This document shows, piece by piece, positions 34,880 to 44,248 of a DNA stretch of 53,160 bases. The translations under genes were made by a program, and so were the position numbers. Under the pieces are notes generated by a model. The model saw only the letters and a list, made by a program, of their open reading frames with translations. It had not been told where the DNA came from and did no database searches. Source of the stretch: Halobacteriales archaeon QS_4_62_28 (GTDB taxonomy: Archaea; Halobacteriota; Halobacteria; Halobacteriales; Haloarculaceae); assembly GCA_003021685.1 (NCBI GenBank), contig PXRO01000002.1:1-53160 (forward strand), written 5' to 3'. Position 1 is the first letter of the stretch. Each line of letters begins with the position of its first letter.

Positions 34880-35394
34880 AGTGGGGTGCCGCCAGCACCG
34901 CCGTCGCCGGCGTCGTGCTGGGCCTGCTCGACGAGTTCCGCGACTGGCCCTTCGTAGTCGTACCCGGGGACGATTCCCTCGACGTAGGTCCCCTCGACGT
35001 ACTCGACGAACGTTTTCGCGACCCGCGCAGCGGTGTCGGCCGACCCCAGTTCGAACTCGTAGGTGACGACCACTGTCTCGCCGTCGCGTTCGACCGCGTA
35101 CCCGCCCAGGTCGACCGCTGTCCGGGTGGACTGTGGGGCGTCTTCGAGTCGTCGTGTGAGCGTCTCGAACCAGCCATCGACGACGGCGTCGCCGACATCG
35201 TCGACGGTGGCTGCCGGCAGTGTCGGTGCTCGCACGGTGACCGTGTAGGCAGTTCGCCACTCCGGGGCGTCGGTCGCCGTGACGGTGCCCTCGAACGCCG
35301 TGGTCGTCACTCGGTACGCCGCATCGTCGCTCGGTTCGAACGCATCGTGGACATCGAAGGCCTGCCGCGCGCTCTCGGGAAGTCCGTCGGTCAT
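34876..35394 (-). CDS. DUF5813-family protein
   Basis: 172 residues, haloarchaea-specific family. Recognised by its N-terminal LPESARQAFDVHDAFE and the acidic RVTTTAFEGTVTA and GIVPGYDYEGPVAELV blocks. No enzyme motif. Its end overlaps by four bases with the RAM gene stop, convergent. Function unknown. Confidence 0.8.
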   Translation of the reverse strand: MTDGLPESARQAFDVHDAFEPSDDAAYRVTTTAFEGTVTATDAPEWRTAYTVTVRAPTLPAATVDDVGDAVVDGWFETLTRRLEDAPQSTRTAVDLGGYAVERDGETVVVTYEFELGSADTAARVAKTFVEYVEGTYVEGIVPGYDYEGPVAELVEQAQHDAGDGGAGGTPL

Positions 35395-35443
35395 CGCTCA
35401 CGGGTAGGTCGCTGGCGGGCAAAAGCCCGTCGTCGCCGACAGA

Positions 35444-35458
35444 ATGCGAGGGCTGGGA
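35444..35458. repeat. 15-bp duplicate of the tRNA-Leu 3' end
   Basis: ATGCGAGGGCTGGGA, identical to 35635-35649 at the 3' end of tRNA-Leu. A duplicated tRNA 3' end in the same orientation is what integration at a tRNA gene leaves as attL/attR. Only 191 bp separate the copies, so this would be a scar, or chance. Confidence 0.35.
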
Positions 35459-35463
35459 GTGAG

Positions 35464-35510
35464 CGAAACCGACGGTTTCGCGATCCTCGCGGGACTCCCA
35501 GAGTCCCGCG
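35464..35510. other. Two adjacent tight hairpins
   Basis: CGAAACC (35464-35470) / GGTTTCG (35474-35480) with a 3-nt loop, then CGCGGGACTC (35488-35497) / GAGTCCCGCG (35501-35510) with a 3-nt loop. They sit between the tRNA-Leu gene and DUF5813, probably as tRNA transcript terminator or a repeated palindrome family. Confidence 0.4.
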
Positions 35511-35635
35511 GCGTTCGAACCGAAATCAGACGTTCCGGGTCACTCTCGTCGGTCGTTTCCCGGGCTGCGGCTGATAGGCTTCGAACCGCCAGCCGGAGGA
35601 TTCGACGGCCCTCGCCTCCGCTCGGGCCGATCTCA

Positions 35636-35720
35636 TGCGAGGGCTGGGATTCGAACCCAGGGACCCCTACGGGAGCGGGTCTTAAGCCCACCGCCTTTGG
35701 CCTGGCTCGGCTACCCTCGC
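35636..35720 (-). tRNA. tRNA-Leu (anticodon UAA)
   Basis: 85 nt on the minus strand; the acceptor GCGAGGG pairs with CCCTCGC, the T-arm reads GGTTCGAATCC, the anticodon loop is CTTAAGA with TAA, and a long variable arm (CTCCCGTAGGGG region) marks a class II leucine tRNA. The discriminator base is A. No CCA encoded. Confidence 0.92.
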
Positions 35721-36059
35721 GAACAGTGACGGTTCGTCCGTGATCCGACCGTCAGTGTGTTGATCACAGGGCGTGGTGAATGTCGCTTTCGGTCTCACAC
35801 TCATACTCCGGATCCCGAAACCAACTGTCTAGAAACAGGTTATCGAGGTGACGCGGCGAAACGACGGTCTCACGTGTGACGCGAAACCGACGCAATTCAG
35901 TAACCCGGTTTTAATTTTGGTTTGTGGACAGGAGTAAGTAGATAAGACTGTACAAATACGCTGCTTACTTCTCATATACTGTTGCGGTGAATGTGAACGA
36001 TCAAAACACCTTTTTGGAGTATCGAATCAACGTGACACTGGAATTTCAGGTGATTTTTC
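35721..36059. other. Intergenic region upstream of ABC transporter operon
   Basis: About 340 nt without a gene; AT-rich in its second half. AACACCTTTTTGG (36004-36016) and the TTTTAATTTTGG stretch (35909-35920) are candidate promoter elements before the ATG at 36060. Nothing else is apparent. Confidence 0.35.
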
Positions 36060-37757
36060 ATGAGCGATCCAGACCGCACGAATCCGAAAGAACGGCTTTC
36101 CCGACGACAGTATCTCCGCGGGGCGGCTTGCAGTGCCCTGGTAGTCAGTGTTGCCGGCTGTCAGACCGACGGTGGAGACGGCGAAGACGGCGGCGGCGCA
36201 GAGGGCCAGCAAACAGCGACCGGCACCGAAACGGAACAGCAAGAAGAGGGTGGTGAGACACAGGCCCAAGAAGAGACAGCTGGTGGCGACGGCTCACTCA
36301 CGTTCGCGCAGGCGAAGTCACCGATCGAATTCGATCCGATCGTACTGAACGATGTCCCGTCTGCCGAAGTTGCTGGACTCCTCTTCGACCCGCTGTATAC
36401 GTACGACGAGGGAACCAATCTCGTCCCGCAAATCGCCGCCGATATGCCCGAAGTCGAGCGCAATGCCCAGCGGTGGATCGTTCCCCTCAACACCGACGCG
36501 ACGTTCCAGAACGGCGATGCGGTCACCGCCGAGGACGTCGCCTATTCGTTCACTGCGCCTGTCGAGGAGGAGACGGAGAACGCCGGCGAGTTCAGTATGA
36601 TCGACACCGTCGAGGCAGTTGACGAATCGACGGTGCAGTTCGACCTCAAGTTCGAGTTCGGTGCGTTCGATTCGTATCTCCCCTGGGAGATCGTCAGCAA
36701 GTCCGTGCGCGAGGAGGACAAGGAAGCGTACAACACCCAGAGCCCGGTCGGTGCCGGGCCGTTCACCTTCGAGGACTGGCAGGAAGGCGAGTTCGTCAGG
36801 GTCACTCGCTGGGACGACTACTGGGGCGACCCGACGCCGAACCTCGCGGAGATCGAGTTCGTCCCGGTCGAGGAACCGACCACGCGCATTACGACGCTCC
36901 GGACCGGTGAGAACGAGATCGTCAAGAACATCCCACCGGCAAACTGGCAGACCGTCGAGGAGATGGACGACGCGAGTATCGAGTCAGTGCTCGGAACGAG
37001 TTACTTTTACCTGGCGTTCAACTGCAACGAGGGGCCGACAGCAGACCCCGAAGTACGCGAAGCGATCGACTACGCCTTCTCGATGGACAGCGCCGTCGAA
37101 CAGTTCGTCGAACCGACCGGCGAACGACAGTACGCGCCGGTCCCCCGGGCGATCTCCGAAGACTGGGAGTTCCCGACCGACGAATGGGAGCAAGTCCCCC
37201 ACGAGCGAGACGTCGACCAGGCGAAGTCGATGCTCGACGACAACGACAACGTCCCGGATGACTGGTCGGCCCGTATCATCGTCCCACCGGACGACAAGCG
37301 AGAACAGATCGGCGTTTCCGTCTCCAATGGCCTCCAGGAGGCGGGTTACGATGCCACGGTCCAGCGCCTGGACTGGGGTGCCTTCCTCGAACAGTACGTC
37401 TCCGGCAGTGCCGATGATTACAACATGTACACGCTCGGCTGGGCCGGCTCACCCGACCCCGACACGTTCATGTACTTCCTGTTCTCTCACGAGGAGATCG
37501 GTACGACCAACGGCACGTATTACGAGAACGAGGAGATGAACGAACAGATCATGAACGCCCGGCAGTCGAACAACGAGGAGCAACGTCGCGAGTGGTACAC
37601 CAACGCTATCAACACGGTGCTCCAGGATCGGGTTCACCTGCCATCGTACAACCTCAAGAACAGTTTCGGCGTCCGAGGTCTCGTCAACGACTTCCAGGCC
37701 CATCCCGTCAGCCAGTTCAGTATCGTCTCCAACTACAACAACGCCTCCGTCGAGTAA
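36060..37757 (+). CDS. ABC transporter substrate-binding lipoprotein (SBP_bac_5, dipeptide/oligopeptide type)
   Basis: 565 residues. Tat motif SRRQYLRG (14-21) and lipobox VAGC with Cys34, then an acidic Gly/Glu/Gln linker to about residue 80. The mature part shows the family 5 pattern: LFDPLYTYDEGTNLVPQIA, FQNGDAVTAEDVAYSF, VGAGPFTFEDW and RVTRWDDYWG. Binds peptides or nickel, sugars or osmolytes depending on the member; specificity unknown. First gene of the five-gene operon 36060-42397. Confidence 0.93.
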   Translation: MSDPDRTNPKERLSRRQYLRGAACSALVVSVAGCQTDGGDGEDGGGAEGQQTATGTETEQQEEGGETQAQEETAGGDGSLTFAQAKSPIEFDPIVLNDVPSAEVAGLLFDPLYTYDEGTNLVPQIAADMPEVERNAQRWIVPLNTDATFQNGDAVTAEDVAYSFTAPVEEETENAGEFSMIDTVEAVDESTVQFDLKFEFGAFDSYLPWEIVSKSVREEDKEAYNTQSPVGAGPFTFEDWQEGEFVRVTRWDDYWGDPTPNLAEIEFVPVEEPTTRITTLRTGENEIVKNIPPANWQTVEEMDDASIESVLGTSYFYLAFNCNEGPTADPEVREAIDYAFSMDSAVEQFVEPTGERQYAPVPRAISEDWEFPTDEWEQVPHERDVDQAKSMLDDNDNVPDDWSARIIVPPDDKREQIGVSVSNGLQEAGYDATVQRLDWGAFLEQYVSGSADDYNMYTLGWAGSPDPDTFMYFLFSHEEIGTTNGTYYENEEMNEQIMNARQSNNEEQRREWYTNAINTVLQDRVHLPSYNLKNSFGVRGLVNDFQAHPVSQFSIVSNYNNASVE

Positions 37758-37880
37758 CACAGCCATGTGCGCACTCACCGCGCGCGACGGTGCTCGAACC
37801 GGACCGATCACCGGGGTCGGTGATCACGAGCGATGACAGGCTGCGTGGCCGCCACGCTGCCAGTCTCCGGTGATCGATAG

Positions 37881-38879
37881 ATGGGCCTCGTTCGCTACAC
37901 TACCAGTCGCGTGTTGCAGGCGATCCCCGTGTTGCTCGGGGTCGTTACGATCACGTTCGTGCTGGCAAACGCGATTCCCGGTGACCCTGTCCAGATCATG
38001 CTGGGTCCATCACCGAGCCAGACGCAGATCGAAGCGATCCGCGCACGGTACGGCCTCAACGAGCCACTGTGGGTCCGATACGTGAACTACGTCGCCGCGC
38101 TGCTAACCGGTGATCTCGGCCAGAGCATCTATTACGATGTCCCGGTCACCCAGAAGATCTTAGAGCGCCTGCCAGCGACGTTGCTGTTGATGCTGTCCAG
38201 TTACACGTTCGCGATTCTGACGGCGATTCCGCTGGGCGTCATCTCGGCCAAGCGACGGAACAAACTGACCGATCACGTCTCGCGGATCGTCTCGCTGATC
38301 GGCGTGTCGACGCCGTCGTTCTGGATCGGGCTCATGATGATCCTGATCTTCGCGTTTCACACGAACCTCCTCCCGTCGACGAATCTCGTCATGCCGTGGG
38401 CGGATCCGGCCGGGATTCGCGGCGCAGAGACGCGGCTTGACGTGCTCGTGATGGCCGGACAGCATCTCCTCTTGCCGATGGTGTCGCTCGGAACGCTCCA
38501 GATGGCGGCGATCACCCGGATCGAGCGGTCGGAGATGCTCGATGTCCTCACCGAAGAGTACGTGAAACTCGCACGCGCATACGGTGTCGCCGAGCAGACG
38601 ATCCTCCGGAAACACGCCTTCCGGAACGCGCAACTTCCGGTGATAACGATCATCGGCCTCCAGTTGTCGAGTGCGATCGGTGGTGCGGTGTTGACCGAAG
38701 TCGTCTTCGAGATCAACGGCATGGGCCGACTGATCGTCGATTCGATTGCCCGACAGGACTATCCACTGATCATGGGGACTACCATCGTGTTCGCGTTCGT
38801 GTTCGTCGTGGGTGTCATCGTCACTGACCTCTCGTATGCCTATGTCGACCCGCGCGTGTCCTACGGGGAGGCTGAATAA
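37881..38879 (+). CDS. ABC transporter permease, DppB type
   Basis: 332 residues, six membrane spans. N-terminal YTTSRVLQAIPVLLGVVTITF and GDPVQIMLG are the DppB/OppB signature; the BPD_transp_1 domain has the cytoplasmic EAA motif around EYVKLARAYGVAEQTILRKHAFRNA. Forms the channel with the DppC-type gene starting two bases later. Confidence 0.93.
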   Translation: MGLVRYTTSRVLQAIPVLLGVVTITFVLANAIPGDPVQIMLGPSPSQTQIEAIRARYGLNEPLWVRYVNYVAALLTGDLGQSIYYDVPVTQKILERLPATLLLMLSSYTFAILTAIPLGVISAKRRNKLTDHVSRIVSLIGVSTPSFWIGLMMILIFAFHTNLLPSTNLVMPWADPAGIRGAETRLDVLVMAGQHLLLPMVSLGTLQMAAITRIERSEMLDVLTEEYVKLARAYGVAEQTILRKHAFRNAQLPVITIIGLQLSSAIGGAVLTEVVFEINGMGRLIVDSIARQDYPLIMGTTIVFAFVFVVGVIVTDLSYAYVDPRVSYGEAE

Positions 38880-38881
38880 CC

Positions 38882-39916
38882 GTGGCGACGATCGACGAAC
38901 CCGACAGTCCGACGACGCAGGATGCCATCGACGAGATGGGAGACGGCGAACCAGCTATCGAAGCCCGGGTCGGCTGGCGGTACACGCTCGCACAGATCCG
39001 GAAGGATCCGACGGCGATGACTGGACTGTTCGTCATCGCTGTCGTCGGTGTGCTGGCGGCGTTTGCGACGATCGACTCGATACTGTTCGAATACCTCGCG
39101 CAGTACCAGGTGTTCGCCCAGTTCGGCGTCGAGAAGTACTGGATCGCGAAAACGGTGTGGATGAGCCCGGTCAGTGAGCCGGTCGGCACCCCACGACTGT
39201 TACCGCCGGTCGGGTTCGAAAACCAGTTCGGGGCCGGAACCTGGGCGCATCCGCTCGGGACCGACGACCGGGGCCGTGACATCCTGTTGCGGATCATCTA
39301 TGGGTCCCGGATCGCCGTCACCGTCGGACTGAGCGCAACAGTGGTCGGCTTCGTCAGCGGCACCGTCGTCGGTGCTGTCTCTGGCTATTACGGGGACTGG
39401 GTCGACGACGCGTTGATGCGGGCCGCAGAGACGCTGTTTGCCATCCCCTTCCTCGTGCTAGTGCTTGCCTTCATCGCCGTGTTTGGCCGCTCGCTGACCT
39501 TCATCGTCTTCGGCGTCGGCATCGCTTCGATACCGACGTTCGCGCGCCTCATCAGGTCTCGCGTCGTCAGCATCCGCGAAGAGGATTACATCGAGGCCGC
39601 CCGCGCCGCGGGCGTCACGGACCGAAACATCATCTTCAGGCACGTCATCCCGAACAGTTTCACGCCGGTTCTGGTGCAGGCGACCCTGCAGGTCGGGACC
39701 GCGATACTGATCGTCGCCGGTCTCTCCTTTCTCGGCTTCGGGGTTCAGCCACCGACCCCGTCGTGGGGCCAGATGCTGGCCGTGTCACGCAACTACATGA
39801 TCCCGAACCCGTGGTTCAGCATCTGGCCCGGCATGGCGATCCTGATCACGGTGGTCGGGTTCAACATCTTCGGCGATGGCCTGCGTGACGCACTCGATCC
39901 ACGGTTCAACAACTAA
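38882..39916 (+). CDS. ABC transporter permease, DppC type
   Basis: 344 residues from GTG 38882, two bases after the previous stop. An N-terminal OppC-N region, five or six spans, HPLGTDDRGRDILLRIIYGSR, and the EAA motif DYIEAARAAGVTDRNIIFRHVIPNS. There is a 40-50-residue extracytoplasmic insert (about 75-120) after the first span. Channel partner of the DppB-type protein. Confidence 0.93.
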   Translation: MATIDEPDSPTTQDAIDEMGDGEPAIEARVGWRYTLAQIRKDPTAMTGLFVIAVVGVLAAFATIDSILFEYLAQYQVFAQFGVEKYWIAKTVWMSPVSEPVGTPRLLPPVGFENQFGAGTWAHPLGTDDRGRDILLRIIYGSRIAVTVGLSATVVGFVSGTVVGAVSGYYGDWVDDALMRAAETLFAIPFLVLVLAFIAVFGRSLTFIVFGVGIASIPTFARLIRSRVVSIREEDYIEAARAAGVTDRNIIFRHVIPNSFTPVLVQATLQVGTAILIVAGLSFLGFGVQPPTPSWGQMLAVSRNYMIPNPWFSIWPGMAILITVVGFNIFGDGLRDALDPRFNN

Positions 39917-39918
39917 TC

Positions 39919-41079
39919 ATGACTGATCCACTCCTCAGCGTCGAGAACCTGCAAACGTACTTCTTCACCGAAGACGGCGTCGTCCAGGCCGTCGACGGCA
40001 TCAGCTTCGACGTCATGCCGGGCGAACTCGTCGGCCTCGTCGGTGAATCCGGTGCCGGCAAGAGCGTCGCGTCCACGTCGATCCTGCGACTGGTCGAGGA
40101 CCCCGGCCGGATCGTCGGTGGGCGCGTCGAGTTCAAAGGCGAGACGCTGTTCGAAATCGAGACCGACGACGAGGGTACTCCTGTCGAGAACGAAGACGCT
40201 ACACCCGTCGAGACCGACGAGTCGCTGTCCCAGCAGGAGATGCGCCGCCGCATCCGGGGCCGCGAGATAGCGATCATCTTCCAGGACCCGATGGAGTCGC
40301 TCAACCCGGTCTACACCGTCGGCGGTCAGTTGCGGGAGTTCATCGAGATCAATCGCGACCTCGGGAAGTCGGCGGCCAAGACGGCGGCCATCGACATGCT
40401 CCGGGAAGTCGGCATCCCCGAAGCGCCAGCCCGGTACAGCGACTACCCCCACCAGTTCTCTGGCGGGATGCGCCAGCGGGTGTTGATCGCCATGGCACTT
40501 GCCTGTGAACCGTCGCTGATCATCGCCGACGAACCCACCACCGCTCTCGACGTGACCGTCGAAGGCCAGATCCTGGACCTGGTAGCCGACCTCCAGGAGA
40601 AGTACGGGACAGCGTTCGTCTGGGTCACCCACGACATGGGCGTCGTCGCGGAGATCTGTGACCGCGTAAACGTGATGTATCTCGGTGAGATGGTCGAACA
40701 GGCCGACGTGGACGACCTGTTCTACGACACCAAACATCCCTACACGGAGGCGCTACTGGAGTCGATTCCACGACCAGACCGGACTGTCGAGGAACTGAAC
40801 CCTATCGCCGGCGTCATGCCCGAAGCCATCGATCCGCCCCGGGGCTGTCGGTTCCACACGCGCTGTCCGGACGCTCGCGAGGCCTGTACCCGGATCGACC
40901 CCGACTGCCGGGTCGTCGAGGATGGCTATTCGCCCCACCGCGCAGCCTGCATCAAATACGATGCATTCGGCAACGTCGGCTATGATGCCAGCCCGCCCCT
41001 CGACAATGAAACCCGGAGCGGCGTCGACGTGACGCTGACCGGCGACGGCGGCCACCAAGGCGGTGACGACGATGAGTGA
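39919..41079 (+). CDS. ABC transporter ATP-binding protein, DppD type
   Basis: 386 residues. Walker A GESGAGKS (38-45), signature [15 protein letters not shown], Walker [15 protein letters not shown]-loop WVTHDMG. The C-terminal oligo-HPY domain has [15 protein letters not shown] and the ending HRAACIKYD. An acidic insert (about 70-100) lies between Walker A and the Q-loop. Energises the peptide-type importer. Confidence 0.94.
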   Translation: MTDPLLSVENLQTYFFTEDGVVQAVDGISFDVMPGELVGLVGESGAGKSVASTSILRLVEDPGRIVGGRVEFKGETLFEIETDDEGTPVENEDATPVETDESLSQQEMRRRIRGREIAIIFQDPMESLNPVYTVGGQLREFIEINRDLGKSAAKTAAIDMLREVGIPEAPARYSDYPHQFSGGMRQRVLIAMALACEPSLIIADEPTTALDVTVEGQILDLVADLQEKYGTAFVWVTHDMGVVAEICDRVNVMYLGEMVEQADVDDLFYDTKHPYTEALLESIPRPDRTVEELNPIAGVMPEAIDPPRGCRFHTRCPDAREACTRIDPDCRVVEDGYSPHRAACIKYDAFGNVGYDASPPLDNETRSGVDVTLTGDGGHQGGDDDE

Positions 41080-42397
41080 TGCCAAACAGTCAGTGACCGG
41101 CGACACGACCGACCGGACCGGCGAGCAACCGCTGCTCGAAGTCGACGGGCTGACCAAGCACTTCCCCAACGACGAGGGGTTCCTGTCGTGGCTGCAGTTC
41201 CGACCGGACGACAGCGACGGTCCCGTGGAAATCGGCCGCGAGTGGGTCCGTGCCGTCGAGGACGTGTCGTTCAAAATCTACGAGGGCGAGACGCTCGGTC
41301 TGGTCGGCGAATCCGGGTGTGGTAAGAGCACGCTGGCCCGGACGATCCTCAGACTGGTCGAACCCACCGACGGATCGGTGTATTTCAAGGGTAACGACCT
41401 CGCCGCGATGGACAGCGGGACGCTCCGACAGCAGCGCCGCGACGTCCAGATGATATTCCAGGACCCACAATCCTCGCTGGACCCGCGGATGAAAGTCGGA
41501 AAAATCGTCGAAGAACCGATGCAGGCTCACGGCATGTACGACGAGGAGGGGCGGGCCGCGCGAACACACGAACTCTTGGAGAAAGTCGGTCTCGATCCAC
41601 AGCACTACAACCGCTATCCCCACGCCTTCTCCGGGGGCCAGCGCCAGCGGATCAACCTCGCGCGGGCGCTCTCTGTCAACCCCGATTTCATCGTCTGTGA
41701 CGAACCAGTGTCGGCACTGGACGTGTCCATCCAGGCACAGGTGCTCAACACGATGAACGAACTTCAGGACGAGTTCAACCTCACCTACCTCTTTATCGCC
41801 CACGACCTGAGCGTCATCCGGCATATCTCCGACCGGGTGGCGGTGATGTATCTCGGCCAACTGGTCGAACTCGCCGAGAAAGCGGAACTGTTCGAGAACC
41901 CCCAGCACCCCTATACGCGGGCGTTGCTGGAGTCGATTCCCGTGCCGGATCCCCGCGTCGAGGGCACCCGCGGCGTGCTGGAAGGCGACGTGCCGAGCCC
42001 CATCCAGCCGCCCAGTGGCTGTCGGTTCCGCACGCGCTGCCCGGAACTCATCGCCCCCGAAAAATACGACCTGACCGACGAAGAGTGGGCCAACATCCGC
42101 CAGTTCACGCGGTCGGTCAAGCGCCATCGCTTCGAAGCGACGGGGGCGAACGTGATCCGTGCGGAGTTCTTCGGGTCGACACTCCCCGGCGGCGACGCCG
42201 GCAGAACGGTCTCACGAGCGATTGATCTGCTCGTCGAGGACGAGTGGGACGAGGCAACCGAACTGTTGAACGAATCGTTCACGGAACCGAGCATCTGCGC
42301 GCGAGAAGAACCGAGCTACGAGGTCCCGACGGAACACGGCGGTGGCCGTCACTTCGCGGCCTGCCATCTCCACCGCGAGGAAGAGCAGACACACTGA
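41072..42397 (+). CDS. ABC transporter ATP-binding protein, DppF type, with long C-terminal insert
   Basis: 441 residues from ATG 41072, overlapping the DppD-type stop by eight bases; GTG 41063 is possible. Walker [10 protein letters not shown], signature [15 protein letters not shown], Walker [14 protein letters not shown] and H-loop FIAHDLSVI. The oligo-HPY domain begins [11 protein letters not shown] but is split by roughly 75 residues (about 345-420) before the closing ACHLHRE. Partner ATPase of the preceding protein. The insert is unusual and acidic. Confidence 0.93.
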   Translation: MSDAKQSVTGDTTDRTGEQPLLEVDGLTKHFPNDEGFLSWLQFRPDDSDGPVEIGREWVRAVEDVSFKIYEGETLGLVGESGCGKSTLARTILRLVEPTDGSVYFKGNDLAAMDSGTLRQQRRDVQMIFQDPQSSLDPRMKVGKIVEEPMQAHGMYDEEGRAARTHELLEKVGLDPQHYNRYPHAFSGGQRQRINLARALSVNPDFIVCDEPVSALDVSIQAQVLNTMNELQDEFNLTYLFIAHDLSVIRHISDRVAVMYLGQLVELAEKAELFENPQHPYTRALLESIPVPDPRVEGTRGVLEGDVPSPIQPPSGCRFRTRCPELIAPEKYDLTDEEWANIRQFTRSVKRHRFEATGANVIRAEFFGSTLPGGDAGRTVSRAIDLLVEDEWDEATELLNESFTEPSICAREEPSYEVPTEHGGGRHFAACHLHREEEQTH

Positions 42398-42415
42398 CAG
42401 GCACTGAACCACAGC

Positions 42416-43390
42416 TCAGATCCACGGTGTGTCCGGATCGACGACGCTCGCTGGCTTCTCCCCCCGGAGGACTGCGGCGACGCTACTCGCGACGCTCTCC
42501 GAGAGGTCGTCCCGACTCTCTTCGGAGTACCAGGCGGTGTGGGGCGTCAGCACCACGTCGTCCCGTTCGAGCAGCGGGTTGTCGGCGTCCGGTGGCTCCG
42601 ATTCGAGCACGTCCAGCCCCACTCGTGCGATTTCGCCGGTTTCGAGCGCCGTGACGAGCGCTGCCTCGTCGACGACGCCGCCGCGGGCCGTGTTGACGAG
42701 GATACACTCCTCGTCGAGGCGCTCGAACTCCTCGGTGCTAAAGCGGTGACGGGTGTCCTCGTACAGCGGCACGTGTATCGAGACGTATCCAGCCCGGTCG
42801 AGCAACGCCTCGAACGACACCTTCTCGACGCCGTAATCGCGCATCGTCCCGCCGTCGACGTAGGGGTCGGCGGCGATCACGTCGAGACCGAACGTCCGGA
42901 GCTTCGCGGCGAGACGCCGTGCAATCGCGCCGAAACCGACGAGACCGAGCGTCTGGCCGGCCATCCGGTGGACGGGCCGACCGGTCTGCCAGTCCCACGT
43001 CCCCGCCCTGATTTCGCGGTCGTGCTGGGGGACCGCCCGGACGCAGGCAAGCAGCAACGAGAGCGCGTGAGTGGATACCTCGTTCAGCGAGTAGTCGGGA
43101 ACGTTCACGACGGTGATACCGTTCTCCGCGGCCGCGTCCACGTCGACGTTGTCGACACCGATACCGGCCCGTCCGACGACCCGGAGCGTGTCGGTCCCGT
43201 CCAGCACCCGCTTCGTGACCGGCGTCGCCGCGTCGACGATGATGCCCACTGCGCCCTGAACGGCGTCTGCGACGGCGGCTTCGGTCTTCTCGTTCAGGAC
43301 CTCGATGCTTGCTCCGGCGTCTTCCAGAACGGCTGCCTGGTGGTCGGGATCGACCGTCTTGTTGTCGCTGAGAACGACTGTGTGCGTCAT
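42416..43390 (-). CDS. D-isomer-specific 2-hydroxyacid dehydrogenase (C-terminal-binding-protein/SerA-like)
   Basis: 324 residues from ATG 43390. NAD-binding motif LGLVGFGAIARRLAAK, the catalytic Arg in NTARGGVVDE, Glu in the LESEPPD block and His in LTPHTAWYS. The family includes phosphoglycerate dehydrogenase and glyoxylate reductase. No ACT domain, so not full-length SerA. Substrate unknown. Not linked to the sulfonate island. Confidence 0.85.
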   Translation of the reverse strand: MTHTVVLSDNKTVDPDHQAAVLEDAGASIEVLNEKTEAAVADAVQGAVGIIVDAATPVTKRVLDGTDTLRVVGRAGIGVDNVDVDAAAENGITVVNVPDYSLNEVSTHALSLLLACVRAVPQHDREIRAGTWDWQTGRPVHRMAGQTLGLVGFGAIARRLAAKLRTFGLDVIAADPYVDGGTMRDYGVEKVSFEALLDRAGYVSIHVPLYEDTRHRFSTEEFERLDEECILVNTARGGVVDEAALVTALETGEIARVGLDVLESEPPDADNPLLERDDVVLTPHTAWYSEESRDDLSESVASSVAAVLRGEKPASVVDPDTPWI

Positions 43391-43842
43391 AGCAATCGTA
43401 CCGACAGCCATCGCAAAGAAGCTATGCGAACATGCGAAGGCGAGAACTGTTTAGAGAAGTGGTGGAGAGCAACGCCTGCAAAGCACCGAAAGCCCTCGCT
43501 TTGCGCGGCGGCAGTTGCCGCCGCGGAGAAGGCGGTCGGTTCACCGACCGCCCACTCGACCGCTCCGGGGCTCGCTGCGCTCCTCACTTCGTTGCGGTGC
43601 TTACGTTGCCCGGGAGGGATCGACCGCCGCTCGCCCTTTCATCCGCCAGGGTTCGGACGGTGACGCAGCCGATACCTGGCGGATGAAAGGGCGAGTGCGG
43701 TTGCGGGAACCCGGACCCCGCAAGCACCTACCGGAGCGCAGCGTGGGTCCCGGGACCGCAACCGCACGAGGGCTTTCGGTGTCTGCGACGTATTCAGCAC
43801 GGTTGCTCCTTTGAAGAGTGCCGCTTGGCGTACCGTTGCCCC
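43391..43842. other. Intergenic region made of nested palindromes
   Basis: No gene seen. It contains three inverted repeats: 15 bp outermost (43484-43498 / 43767-43781), a perfect 21-bp pair (43630-43650 / 43675-43695, 24-nt loop) and a 12-bp pair (43695-43706 / 43756-43767). The whole 43484-43781 segment could fold into a large branched stem. It resembles a non-coding repeat unit or a MITE. Confidence 0.6.
43484..43781. repeat. Large nested inverted repeat (about 300 bp)
   Basis: Outermost arms CACCGAAAGCCCTCG and its complement bound a region whose interior has a perfect 21-bp stem with ends CTCGCC/GGCGAG. The structure is too regular to be random. Copies elsewhere in the genome would prove a repeat family; none is recognised in this window. 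Confidence 0.55.
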
Positions 43843-44184
43843 TCACCAGTCGACCGACAGCGTCCCGTCGCCGCGGGGGTCGGGCGCGATCTCCTCGTTC
43901 GTCCGGCGGTCGACGACGTGGATGACGCCGTCGTCTTTCTTCGCCGGGCACACCTCCGCCGCGCGGATCTCGTCGTCGACCTCGTCCTCGCCGATGTAGT
44001 AGGCCTTCGGTGCGGCGATGCCGGTGTCCAGATCCAGTTTCCAGTTGGTCGAGACCTCGGCGCACTTACCCGCGCCGATACACTTGTTAGCTTCGAACAC
44101 GATCTTGTATGGCTTTTTTTCGACCGGTGGCGCGTCCGTTCCGCCCAGTTCGCTCGGATCGACCGGGCCGTCCTCGTCTGCCAT
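43843..44184 (-). CDS. Single-cluster ferredoxin, probably [3Fe-4S]
   Basis: 113 residues. Cys35 and Cys41 in CIGAGKC and Cys79 in CP give three cysteines; the usual middle Cys of CxxCxxC is replaced by Gly/Ala, typical of [3Fe-4S] or D-type ferredoxins that serve P450s. The start is an acidic Asp/Glu-rich segment and the tail DPRGDGTLSVDW. It is a low-potential electron carrier; whether it supports the P450 at 25670 is speculative. Confidence 0.8.
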   Translation of the reverse strand: MADEDGPVDPSELGGTDAPPVEKKPYKIVFEANKCIGAGKCAEVSTNWKLDLDTGIAAPKAYYIGEDEVDDEIRAAEVCPAKKDDGVIHVVDRRTNEEIAPDPRGDGTLSVDW

Positions 44185-44248
44185 ACCCAAATGTGGGTGG
44201 TCGGGACGGATAAGCCCGACTCTTCGGGCGAGCACTGCCGGACGGACG

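Noticed and set aside
42416..43390. Sulfolactate dehydrogenase SlcC-like role for the 2-hydroxyacid dehydrogenase
   Set aside because: 30 kb from the island and of a generic family; no evidence for the link.
43391..43842. CRISPR-like repeats
   Set aside because: These are inverted, not evenly spaced direct repeats; no spacers.
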